Positions 11,419 through 22,700 of a DNA stretch of 64,000 nt are shown piece after piece. The stretch is from Phlebopus portentosus (taxonomy: Eukaryota > Basidiomycota > Agaricomycetes > Boletales > Boletinellaceae), in NCBI GenBank assembly GCA_037892935.1, contig JAYXKI010000015.1:1302001-1366000 (forward strand). The letters run 5' to 3'. Position 1 is the first letter of the stretch; each line of letters starts with the position of its first letter. Made by a program: the position numbers and the translations under genes. A model generated the notes under the pieces. The model had not been told where the DNA came from. It saw nothing but the letters and a program-made list of their open reading frames with translations, and ran no database searches.

Positions 11419-11671
11419 CGATTAAGCTGGATGAGATGACGAGTCGAGTGAAGCGACCCAATAACCCTCAGAACCGTTCATCGACTCATTCAAATCAGAA
11501 TAAACGCAATAGTTCTTTTCGCAGGAGATTGTGAGAAAGTATCAATCTTCGGGCCGACGCTCTTGAGTGATCGACGTTGCCAAATTTGACGCGTCGGATT
11601 TTCCTACGTGGCACTAAGAAAGACAAGACTGGACGTGTACTAGCTATTGGACCTCAACTCTACTCACCGTC
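11419..11671. promoter_or_regulatory. Divergent promoter region, copy 2 aminotransferase / TRAP-alpha
   Basis: 253 bp between two divergent starts. It includes a block around 11567-11606 (gatcgacgt, then gtcggatttt) that also occurs upstream of copy 1 at about 8708-8726. The block probably marks promoter sequence duplicated with the gene. No specific factor site can be named. Confidence 0.45.
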
Positions 11672-12772
11672 ATGCGCTTCTTTACACCCTGGTCTGCGCT
11701 GCTCTTCCTGGTAGTCTCGATCGTTTCCCAGTCTGATCAGCCAGCATCAACAGAGCCGGAAATCTCTGTGATAGCCTCGTTCCCAGAAAACAATCCGTTC
11801 GGTCGTCAGTTTCATCCTTCACGTCCTCAGCTGAATGCCGTTAAACTCACATATTTCCTAAAGAAATTGTCAATGGGGAACGCAACCGAATTAATCTCCT
11901 GATAGAAAATCAGTCTGAGCAAAACGTTACACTGATTTCCGTAGCGGGTTCATTCCATGACCCTCAGACAGATTCACTCATTAAGAATGTATGATTCAGT
12001 CTAATGGTCTACTTTCCTTGCTTTACTAATGCGTATACCAGGCTTCAACTCTCCCGTATGGTCTGCGTCTAGTCTCTGGAGCAAAGGTGCAACTACCGTA
12101 TCAATTCCATAGCGAGTACGTATTGTCCTTGCTTCTTTTGACGTGTCTAATTCCATGCCATTGCTAGGTTTAAGGTTCGCCAGCTTCCTTAAGATCGATA
12201 GTATAATGCCCCTCAGACTGTTGAACTACCACGTAGCCGGGAGATATACGTCTCAAAATCTGGTTGACGCATGCGGTTGATGTGAGGGTTCTGCCTTTTA
12301 TTCTCTGTCTTTATTCTCATTTCTATCCAGGATAATATCTACCGTGTAACCGCATACGATTCCGTCGTGACTGTGGTCGAGCCTGACTTCTCTTTCTTTG
12401 ACTATCAAGTGTAAGTACTTCGCATCTGTATTCAGACGAAGAAATCTCATACGAATCTGTCCCAGTATCACGACGTACTTGTTGACAGCAGCCTTCCTCG
12501 GAGGTCTTGGATATCTGGCCTACACTACTTTCGTTCCCAAACCGAGGAAGTCACGAAAGACTGCGGTGTCAACAGTCAGCAAGGCCGGTATCAGTTCGCC
12601 TGTTGGATCGGTCACAGCCTCCGGCGCAGGTTATGAAGAGGAATGGATTCCCGAACACCATCTTAAAATGAGAGGCGGTAAGAAAAAGGCTGGCGCTGCG
12701 AGCAGCGGAGATGAATTAAGTGGTGGAGAAACGAGTGGAACAGAGGGTCGGAAGCGAAAAGGTCGCAAATAA
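11672..12772 (+). CDS. Translocon-associated protein alpha subunit (TRAP-alpha / Irc22 family)
   Basis: ER membrane protein that associates with the Sec61 translocon; fungal members belong to the Irc22/SSR1 family. It has a signal peptide ('MRFFTPWSALLFLVVSIVSQSD'), the lumenal opening 'EISVIASFPENNPF', then 'IVNGERNRINLLIENQSEQNVTL', 'SGAKVQLPYQFHS' and 'YRVTAYDSVVTVVEPDFSFFD'. A single TM follows ('TTYLLTAAFLGGLGYLAYTTF') with a basic cytosolic tail ending 'EGRKRKGRK'. One consistent model is exons 11672-11801, 11864-11988, 12042-12115, 12184-12232, 12331-12410 and 12466-12772, which totals 254 residues. The two introns around 12116-12330 are the least certain, since other acceptors also keep frame. 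The divergently transcribed neighbour is unrelated in function. Confidence 0.82.
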
Positions 12773-12981
12773 GTAAAGGATACGATGCCTTTGAGCCAGA
12801 TATCTGCGCTACGCCCTGAAAAAAGCGACATGGAGTTGGGTCAGTCGCATGTTAGTTTACTTGCTCAGGATCCCATGTAATTTCTGGCACGATATAATCT
12901 ATGTGCCGATACGAATGCTGTGTCCCATTTCATGGAATTGAATAGCTATGGCATTGCATGACAAGAATGATGTCTAAGAAC

Positions 12982-13326
12982 TCAGACGTCCACTTGTTTG
13001 TACCCTTTCACCTGCACAGATGCAGCCATAAACACGTCAAAGTTGTGATAGTTCAGGAAGCGAGCGTACTCTATTCTCCCTTAGCATTTGGAGATACTTT
13101 TCTGCGAGGGATTTGCAGTTCTCGTAGTGGTTTACGCCCTCTGTTCGCTGGCATTTCGTCAATTCATCGCGTACTATTTTCACTTCCATGGCGCGGACCC
13201 ATGATTCTCGAATATGCTCATCGCGAGCGTGCAGTCTGTCTGGAATAAAGGAACTCGGCATTCAAGGAAATACAAAGATAGGTTAAATGGTATACCTTGC
13301 AGCTGAGCGACGGTCTCCGAATCCAT
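12982..13326 (-). CDS. Mitochondrial complex I 12-kDa subunit (NDUFB10/PDSW-like)
   Basis: Accessory subunit of NADH:ubiquinone oxidoreductase in the inner mitochondrial membrane. Exons 13326-13296, 13239-13070 and 13011-12982 sum to 76 residues. The conserved core is 'IRESWVRAMEVKIVRDELTKC' followed by 'EGVNHYENCKSLAEKYLQML' and 'RENRVKGYKQVDV', with the two Cys of the family's C-x(n)-C helix pair. The tiny first exon encodes 'MDSETVAQLQ', and exon 2 begins in the middle of a codon. It is about 25 residues shorter at the N-terminus than ascomycete 12-kDa subunits as I recall them. The biotin gene starts 143 bp away on the opposite strand, so the two share a promoter interval. Confidence 0.85.
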
Positions 13327-13469
13327 GATGGTAAGAAAGCTGGCTGAAGTCACGGTTGTGTTGAGAACCGAAATCCAGTCCAGAAAAGGAAATGATTACG
13401 TACGCATCTACAGTCGAAGAAACTCTATTTTTTTCTTACTTACTTTCTTTTCTTTAGGCCAGATGCATA

Positions 13470-16059
13470 ATGCATCTGTCCAAAAATATTCGAATTCATC
13501 AGATTTTTGGGGCAAACACGGATGTCGGGAAAACCGTACTTGTCACTGCTCTCGTACTAGCTTCAGCTAGTAGAGGTCGACACGTTCGATACTTGAAGCC
13601 GGTCAGTACGGGTCCCATTCGGGATGCGGACGATGAGTGAGTGTTTGAAGAATGCTGGGTGTATTTCAACCTGATCGATGGACTCGTAGATTTGTGAAGC
13701 GTTTCGGCAAACGCTTTCATAGTAGAATTCAACAGAAGTGTCTCTTTCGGTTCAAGGAACCCGTCAGTCCACATCTAGCTCTTCGACTTGAACCCGAACA
13801 AAGTGCACAGAAGGTCGTCGAATGAACTCTATGGCATCTTAAGTTTGACTAAGTGACGACGATTTCGTCAGCCTACAGATGAAATCGTCAACAAGTTTGT
13901 TTCAGCGTACATCAATGACTGCGCACGGCGAACCGCCGACAAAACTGATGTGTACATTGAAACGGCGGGTGGTACGTTTTCCAGCGCTTCGTCGACTATT
14001 GATCGGAAAAATGATTTGTCCTCAAAGGCGTCCACAGCCCTTCAATAAGCGGTACGAGCCAAGTTGATAGCTATCGACCTCTGCGGTTTCCAGTTATTCT
14101 TGTCGGCGACTCTAAACTTGGGGGTATCTCTTCAACTATATCAGCATACGAGTCTTTGCTTCTACGAGGATACTCGGTGGATGCGATCATGACTTTCCAG
14201 GATGATTATTATCGAAATTGGGAATACTTATCCGAGTACTTCGCCGAACGAGACGTACACGTCGCGTCCCTTCCTTTGCCGCCACCAAAACTCGATAACG
14301 CGCACTTGAATTTCACGACGACAGACTCATACTACTCTAGATTGTTGCACGATGAGCGATTGACGAACTTGAATGATCATTTAGACAAACGACACGCGGG
14401 AAGGATTCATGAATTACAATCGATGCCCGATCGCTCAAGGAATTGTATTTGGTGGCCGTTCGTCCAGCATGGCTTTGTAAAAGACCCAGAGGATGTGACG
14501 GTGATTGATAGTGCTCACGGAGATTTCTTTAGTGTATATACTGGACATTCGAGCAAAACTTCCAGTCTTCTCTCCCCTTCCTTTGACGGGTCCGCATCCT
14601 GGTGGACGCAAGCTTTCGGCCACGCCCACTCCTCTCTGGCCATAGCAGCTGCACGCGCAGCAGGTCGGTACGGCCATGTCATGTTTCCACAAGCTACCCA
14701 TCTACCTGCTCTCAAGCTCGCAGAAAAGCTTGTCTCGCCTAACGGACCAGGGTCAGGTTGGGCCTCACGTGTATTTTTCTCAGACGATGGTTCCACAGCA
14801 ATGGAAGTTGCGTTGAAAATGGCTTTACGTGCTTACTGTACGCGTTATGGTGCCGATCTTAAACAAGCTGATAAGCAGCAGCTCGGCGTCTTGGGACTAA
14901 AAGGAAGCTACCACGGTGATACGATCGGCGCTATGGATGCGTGCTATGCTGGTGACGGCGTTTATACCTGCGAATGGCATTCTGCTAAAGGGTTTTGGCT
15001 TGATCCGCCTACAGTTTCGATGCGGGATGGGAAGGCGATTATTACTCTACCCGATTCTTTCGGAATCAGAGAGCCTCTGTGGCAAAAACACATCGTCGTT
15101 GATTCATTACCCTGGGTTTACGATATCCCTGACCGACTGGATACAGAACTCGCTGAATCGTATCGAAGAAGTATCAACCAGATCATGCGTAAACTCGATG
15201 CGCAACAACCTCCAATACGACTCGCCGCTCTGGTCCTAGAACCTCTCGTTATGGGCGCGGGTGGAATGATCTTTGTGGATCCATTATTCCAACGAATCCT
15301 CATTGATGTTGTGAGAGGCGCCGAGCCTAGACGAGGGGACGATGCTTGGCGCGGCTTACCCGTCATTTTCGACGAGGTGTTCGTTGGCCTCTACCGCCTA
15401 GGCTTGCAAAGTTGCATCCCAACCCTTGGCATAAAACCAGATATAGCTGTGTATGCGAAGACCCTCACAGGCGGCGTAGTCCCTCTCGCGGTTACATTAG
15501 CCTCATCTTCAATATTCGAAGCGTTCCTCAGTGAATCAAAAGCCGATGCTTTACTCCACGGGCATAGCTATACCGCTCACGCCGTCGGTTGCGAGGTCGC
15601 GAATGAGTCCCTCGCCATGATGGATAAACTTGCAGTATCTGATACTTGGACTGGGATGCGGCGTAGCTGGCAAGGACAGTCTGCATCAGCACCGCCCTCT
15701 CCAATGTGGAGTATGTGGAATCCAGAATTTTTGACAGAGGTGTCTCGTCTACAGACAGTGAATTCGGCCATGTCTATGGGTACAGTCTTAGCTATCAAAC
15801 TACGAGGTAGCGGAGAAGGTAAGGTTTCTTCAGGCGTCTTTTGGGAGAGATGTCATGTTTATTGTCCTTTGTAGGATATCGATCCCAACTAGCGCAAGAT
15901 CATTTGCAGTCCATAAAGGTGCCTCCGGATGATGAGTCTTTCGGTATCCACTTCAGGACGCTCGGAGATGTAGCATACTTCATGACTAGCTTGAACACAT
16001 CGAGAGACACTATCAAAGAGCTCGAAACAAGAATTCTCAGCGCTCTCAGCGCATCCTGA
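13470..16059 (+). CDS. BIO3-BIO1: Bifunctional dethiobiotin synthetase / DAPA aminotransferase (BioD-BioA fusion)
   Basis: Catalyses two consecutive biotin steps: KAPA to DAPA (PLP aminotransferase) and DAPA to dethiobiotin (ATP-dependent carboxylation), probably in mitochondria as in other fungi and plants. Exons 13470-13636, 13690-13813, 13872-13971, 14028-15818 and 15875-16059 give 788 residues. The BioD half has the P-loop 'GANTDVGKT' at residues ~14-22 and 'ETAGGVHSP' (residues ~128-136). The BioA half starts near residue 310 with 'NCIWWPFVQHG' and carries 'GSASWWTQAFGH', 'SDDGSTAMEVALKMALR', 'LKGSYHGDTIGAMDA', 'IFDEVFVGLYR', the PLP-Lys motif 'YAKTLTGG' and 'LLHGHSYTAHAVGC'. No mitochondrial presequence is obvious in the short N-terminus. 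It is convergent with VPS34, with 111 bp between stops. Confidence 0.95.
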
Positions 16060-16170
16060 GTACAAATGGTTAATGAACAGAATACTGTAATCAGAGTACA
16101 TGACTTGCATTTATGAAGTACTTGGTTCATCAAACAATACAAAGTGTAATCTGTCTACCATCGAGTCCGA

Positions 16171-19100
16171 CTAATAACGCCAATACTGGGCAACTCCGTG
16201 CATCCTATCAAGGAAGTTGTGATACGTAGAACTGCCACGGAGCTGCTTCTCAAGCTCCTTAATTGCCTCTTCCTCCGAGAGGTGTAGCTGGAACTTCTCC
16301 TGCAATTGCTCATGGACGTCACGATAATTGACGTGGGGTATATTAGCTTCTCCCATGAGGGACACCAAGTTAAGTATGAGGTTCGCGCTCTTTCTCAGGA
16401 TTGTATATGCCACAAAGCAAAGGTTTTGAAATCGCGCAAACTCTGGCGAATGCGTCCCACCCATAGCCTCGATCATCTCCGGACAAACTTTTACTGGAGG
16501 AGGATAAGGCTTGGGATCATGCCCGAGAATATAACCGAAGTCGACTGGATAGCAGCGTCAGTCCTCGTGTGTGAGAAATGTAAAACGTGGATGACGAACC
16601 ATGGAAGAAGTGTCCTAAGGGAGGCAAAGAAGGATCGTCAACAATCGCTGTCTTTTAGGTACGATCGGAAGACTCACCATCTGGTGCCAGTAGTAAGTTG
16701 TCCAAATGCCTATCGCCTACACCAAGAATATACGTCATGACAGAGTAGCCGGCTGAACAACTCGGTGAGTCTGTGAATCAAATTGCGATATCGTTGATAT
16801 TTCTTACCACAACTTCGTACGAAAGTATCCAAGACTGATTTCTTGACGCCAAACGTCCCAACACTTCCTTCATCCGGATTATGCGCCCTCAAGTAATTGA
16901 GGAGCGACCCATTATACTCGCTCACGATAGTCGCAATTGCCATACTCGGTATGAACTGTGCCATTCCCTGCGAGGGACTAGTGGCGAGCACCGCGTAAGG
17001 GCTGACCTTCAAATCCAAGTTCTCCTTGCGCAGCAACCGATCCATGAGCGTGAAAAGCTGAATCACCAGCTGATCCTGCCTCATGTCGTCTCCATCCTTG
17101 AAAATCAGCGGGTACTCGCTCCCGTCTGTACAGTTAAAGTACAGAAGCATGGGAGAAAGGCTCGATTTGAAGACAGAAGCCTTCTCAGAGACTATCCCGG
17201 TGACTTCAACAGCTGCATCCAGTGGTAACGGCAGAGGTGCCATGTTCAGAAGTCCATTTTTTGAATCAGCAATGAACGCTCTTAAGCGCTCGATCTTCTT
17301 TGGTCTCTGGTCTTTTGAGGCCTTCAGTTCCTTTGCTTTTTTCGCGAGCGTGGAAATAAGTTCGCCCTGTCGACGAAGAACATCCGTTCGTGCGGACCCA
17401 TCATCGGACTGAAAGAGATACTGTCAGGAAAGTTTGGCAGACCAAAGGAGGTAGTCTTACCTTCTTAAGCTTCTCCATGTACTTATACCAGACTTTCCCA
17501 TATACTTTCGCGACTTGCTTATCTTCTAAAGCAACTTCAACCATGAGATACCAATGGAAGCGATTACCCAGAACGGGGTTTCGAACAGATCGGTCGATGA
17601 GGAAATCTGCCAGGCCACTGTCCTCCTGCGAGATGGCATTCGTACTGAGTCGCATAGACCGCTGCTCGTTCGCAGAGCTTTCAAACTTCAGGGCCTGAAG
17701 CAACTGCAACAAATAGAGAAGCAATTCCTATGACGAACGTTGCATACGGATTATTAAGCGCGGATTTCAAGCAAGGCCAAAGGCTCACATCGTCATCTGC
17801 CTTCGAAAGCTGCTTTACAGCAAAATTTCGCACTCGGCTGTCGACCGTTCCAGGACCGAGCAACTCAAGAGCATCATCAACCTCAATATCTGTCCAAAGC
17901 GGCAGCAAAACCTCCACTGCCTGTTTCACTTCACTTGGATCGCGCCATGTCACGGATTTCAGGAACTTGGTCAATCCGCGTTTATCTCGCGTCAGGTAGA
18001 AACGGAACTTCCAAACAAGGTCTTTCTCCTCTGACGTGAGCGGTTGAGTTGGCGGGTAGTTAAGAATAACCTATAACCGAAAATCGGTCAGAGCCGTTCA
18101 GAAATCGTGCTGGACTGTAACGTACGGCAAGTTCATCTCGATCCTTTGCATTCGGCTTTAATTCCCTATCCAAGACGCCACTTCGCTGACTTCGGATAAG
18201 CCGACGATGCTTGTCCTCCACAGGATTGTCTCGACCAACTTCAGGATCAACAATCTGCCATAGAGAAGAATCCGAAAGAAGCGATCCTGAGATAGGCGTG
18301 ACCGATGCTTGGGGAGATGAAGTCGTCGATATAATCGTAGGTAGATTAGTTGGCTCCTATTTCTTCAATCAGTGCAGAGCAATCGCGCATACGACAAAAG
18401 CCATTACCGGTTCAGAGAAGACAACAGGGAAATCAAACCGCGGAAGGTCGATATACAAGAAGAAATCCTTTGACTTCTTAGTCTCAGCCTAGGAGGTGCA
18501 TTAGTAACCTCTTTACACGCACAGTTCAGGTACGGGAACCTTACAGCATGGATTTCCTCCATCTTCCGAAACGCAAGCTTGTCTAACCAATCTTCTTTCG
18601 GCATATCCCCTCTTTCGTATTTCTTCACAAGCTGAAATTTTCGTTATGAGTGTTATTATACTCGAAGCACGTTGGCCAGCAGCTCGTCACCTTCTCCAAC
18701 CGCCCCATTTCATCCTTCATCTCCATCTTGCTAGGAGTCTTCGTATCCACAGATCCATCTGCCTCGACACCCTGCCACAGATACAATCTGTGCTTCCCTC
18801 TCCTCAATGTCCTTCGCATTAAGGCAGATAAGTCGCAGGTAATACTCAAGAGACAACACACTCACCGTTTCTTTCCAAACAAACGAAACGTAGTTCCTCC
18901 CACAGGAGCTGCCGAACGCGGTCCTTCGATGTCCCACACCGTGAACGTTAATTGCGAACTCAGCGGGAGGTCACAATAACGAATCGGCAGCGTTATCCAT
19001 TCGTTCCACCTAAGGCGCACATCCATACCAGCATTCAGCTTGCACCAGATAAATCCGCAATAGTAGGAGAATACTAACGTGTAACTATTCTTAAAAGCCT

Positions 19101-19469
19101 TGAAAGCCGTTCGGAATGGGATCGCAAGCGGCTTGTTATCCGCAACCACCTGGCAAGTCACATAAAGGTCCGAGAAACCTCTGGACAAACAACACATTCA
19201 CAATTAGACATAAGCCAAATTCTAAACTGCATGAGCATACGGAGTCTGAAGACCAGAAAACTGCAGGTCCGGATTATCAATTATATCCGTGAACGGTCTC
19301 GGTTTCCGATTTCCCTCAAACTGAGAGCTGAGTAGAGAGAAATCAAGATCCACAATTAATCCAACCGGATAACATCAAGAGTTGCAAACGGAGCTTACAT
19401 ACGGAACGTGACGGGGAGCTTCAATGAACTCGACTTTGCGAAAGTAAAGTCTGGATTGTCTTTATCCAT
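16171..19469 (-). CDS. VPS34: Class III phosphatidylinositol 3-kinase Vps34
   Basis: Makes PI3P on endosomes and autophagosomes in complex with Vps15 and Vps30/Beclin. About 900 residues. The N-terminus '[18 protein letters not shown]' continues into '[14 protein letters not shown]', then a C2 domain with '[18 protein letters not shown]' and '[15 protein letters not shown]'. A helical accessory domain follows ('[14 protein letters not shown]' lies in it). The kinase domain has '[16 protein letters not shown]' (the ATP-binding Lys), '[19 protein letters not shown]' (D-R-H-x-x-N catalytic loop), '[12 protein letters not shown]' (activation segment) and the lipid-kinase C-terminal helix ending 'GVAQYWRY'. 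'HFFHV' comes from a 15-nt micro-exon at 16600-16614. The start codon is 39 bp downstream of a copia LTR that now occupies the promoter position. Confidence 0.93.
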
Positions 19470-19508
19470 AATGGATGCTCAGAAAGTCTCCGTTGACGAG
19501 TCAGTATG

Positions 19509-19675
19509 TTTTAAAGGAATGAGCTTAACGGGTCTTCAGTACGAAGACATACGTACGGTGATACGAGAGGAAGCGAATCCTTATATTACACGATAGCCTA
19601 CCAGAGGCTTTTATATACTACTGATACAGCACGTGCTAATGTTACATAATACAAGATAAAGTTTCCGTCTCAATA
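19509..19675 (-). repeat. 3' LTR of the copia element
   Basis: 167-bp direct repeat matching 25348-25514 except for one base near its right end (gataaag here, gatagag there). In element orientation it begins TATTGAGACGG or TGAGACGG and ends CCTTTAAAA; the exact first base is ambiguous by two because the flanking duplication overlaps. It ends 39 bp from the VPS34 ATG and reads towards that gene. Confidence 0.95.
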
Positions 19676-19684
19676 CTCCCCTTC
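19676..19684 (-). promoter_or_regulatory. Polypurine tract of the copia element
   Basis: GAAGGGGAG on the element strand lies directly upstream of the 3' LTR. This is the position and composition expected for the plus-strand primer of reverse transcription. Confidence 0.75.
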
Positions 19685-19717
19685 AATCTAATAAGGTCAT
19701 ATCTTCTTAGATTGTGA

Positions 19718-22700
19718 TTAACCATCGGTCAATCCTATTAACGAATTTAAATGATTGAATTGTTTTACATTGAGTGATTTTGTCAATGTATCGGCTCTCT
19801 GATTTGTAGTGTTAACATATTCAACTCGAATTGAATGATTTTGAACATAACAATGTACGAATGCTCTTCTTCGATCTAGATGTTTCGTTCGAATGTCATG
19901 AGAAAATTCTTCAGAATTTACTACTTTGATTGCTGCTTGATTGTCTGAATACAATGTAATTGATCGTTCATTATCTTTCAAATTTAATTCTTCAGTAAAA
20001 TGCTTTATCCATATAGCTTCTTTAGTAGCGTGTTGGAGTGCTTGGATTTCAGCTTCATAAACTGAAGCTGGTACTAAATCTTGTCGTTTTGATGACCACG
20101 AAAACGATGAGTTTCGAATCGAGAAAATATATCCATTTATCGCTTTATATCCTTCAGTTATTGCTCCGTCTGAATCGCAATATCCATCTATTATTAGCGG
20201 ATAGCGTCCTCCAAGCTTTAACCATTTGTCTTTTGTTGTATTTAAATATGATAAAGCATATCTCGCAGCATTAATATGATTTTTATCTGGATTTTGTAAA
20301 TGTCGAGCTAACTGACCGGCAACATATGCCACATCGGGTCGCGTTGCGTCAGCTGCATAACGAATTGATCCTACTAAACTCATAAACAGTTTTCTGTCGT
20401 CAAGATTTGGTTCTCCATAGTTTGAAGTTAATTTGCTTTTTGGTATCATTGGTGTTTGACGTGTTCTTTCTTCTTCTATTCCAAATCTCGTTGTAATATC
20501 TTCTATATATTTCTTTTGTCTTAATAATATGGTCCGATCGAATCTGTTTCTTTTCATCTCGATACCGAGTAACCAATGGATTTCACCATTGTCGGTTAAG
20601 TTTACGAATCTTTTGATATCCGATATTAATTGATCTTTTATGCCTTTAGTTTGGCTTATTATTGTAATGTCGTCTATGTGCATAAATGTGATCAAATCTG
20701 GTTTTCTTAAAGTCCATCGGTAAAATACCGCATAATCTTCGATTGATCTCGTCAGTCCGGCAGTGTTTAATATTTCATTAATTTTCTTATACCATCGTCG
20801 ACCTGATTGTTTTAAACCATATAGTGCCTTTTTTAATCGTAGGACTTGTCCAGGTTTTATGTTTTTACAAAAATTTCCCGGTGGTGGTCGCATGTATATG
20901 ATTTCGTCATCGTTTAATTCTCCATACAAATATGCTGATTTGATGTCAATTTGATGGATTTCATAATCATTGGCTGCTGCCCAATGTAATAATAATCTCG
21001 CTGTTGATAGTTTCGCTACAGGTGCAAATGTGTCTTGTGAAAAATAATCGATACCATCTATTTGGCTGAATCCTTGTGCAACTAATCTGGCTTTATATTT
21101 GTCGATCGTTCCATCAGCTTTGTATTTTATATTGTAGACGAATCTTGAGCCAACAATATTGGTATTTGGTGGTGGATATTCATATATCCATGTATCGTGT
21201 TCTATTAAAGAATCTACTTCATTTTTCATAGCTTCTCACCATTTGCTGTGATCAGGTCTTTTGAATATGTCTAAGTATGTTATTGGTGTTTTCATACTTT
21301 TGTTTAATTCGAGATTAAATTCCGTTAAGAAAATTGAAATATCTTCTTGTTTTTCTATTGCTAGTCCAGCTTCTCGTTTCTTACGAGATGGTTCACGAGG
21401 TCTCTGTAATCTTTCTTTTATTGTTGTTTCGTTATTCTCATTATCGTCATTAGATGGTTGCTGTTCTAATATTTCTGATGGATCGATTTTATCTTTCTCC
21501 CCTTGAGTTCGAATTTGTTTAGAAATTATGAACTCGACATTTCGTTCTGTTGTAACTTTTGAATCATGGTATACGAAAATTCCGTCTTTTGTGTTTGAGT
21601 CATATCCGACAAATTTCCCTATAATTCCTTTATTTTGTAATTTATTAACATTTTCTTTTCGATAAATGACGTCTTGACCGAATTCATATAGACCGTCTAA
21701 AATATAATTGGCAGTAAATCGTTTTTTAAATGGAGTTTCGAAATTTATTGCACTTTTGGGGATCTATTTGTTATAAATAATGCATGTTGTGCTGCGTAAT
21801 ACCATAATCGTTGCGGTAAATTTTTTGCTGTTAGCATTGATCGTACATGATTAAAAATAGTTTGATGCATTCGTTCTGCCACACCATTTTGTTGAGGTGT
21901 ATCATGTACCGTAAGTTTTCGAATTGTTCCTTGAGAATCGAGATAATCTGTAAAATCTTTTGATAAGAATACAGAATCATTATCCGATTGTAATGTTTTT
22001 ATAGTTACTCCATTATGTAATTTTATCTTCGTAGAATATTTTATGTATTCAGTATATGCGTCATTTTTATGTTTCAATGGTAACATTTCTGACCATCGCG
22101 TTGAGTCATCAACTAAAGTTAATAGATAAGATATCGAATTTAATGCCAATGTTGGCGCTGGACCCCATATATCCATATGAAAAAGATCACCAAAATTATT
22201 TGCTAATGGTGATTTCCTTTGATGCGGAATTATATTTCGTGAAATGTTTGCTTTTGTACAATCAATACAATTTTTTGTTGTATTATCGTCTATAATCTTT
22301 TCAGTTATTATCTCTGGATGATCTTTTAACATTTTTCGTATATAACCATAACTTATATGTCCGAGTTTTCGATGTAATTCATCGATTGTTATTGTGGCGA
22401 TGATATTTGGTCTTAAATTAGGGTCGTTATAAATTCTGACTTCGTATAATTTTCTTTCCGACCTAATTATTGTTCCTAGATGTCGGTTGTTTTTCATGAT
22501 AGTACAAATATTTTTCTCCGTTATAAATTTGAAGTCGTTATCACACATTACTGCTTGTGAGATCAAAGTGCATTTGAATTTTGGCGATAAATAGACATTT
22601 GACAATTTTATTATCGTACAATTTTCAGACGTGCAAACGTTGTTGTTCACTTTAAACAAAATAAGCTTCACATCGCCTTTTTGAGAAACGGTGATGGCGG

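Noticed and set aside
21745..21770. Programmed ribosomal frameshift in the copia polyprotein
   Set aside because: The shift is within integrase, not between gag and pol, and a second lesion (TGA) follows; simple decay or a base error is more likely.
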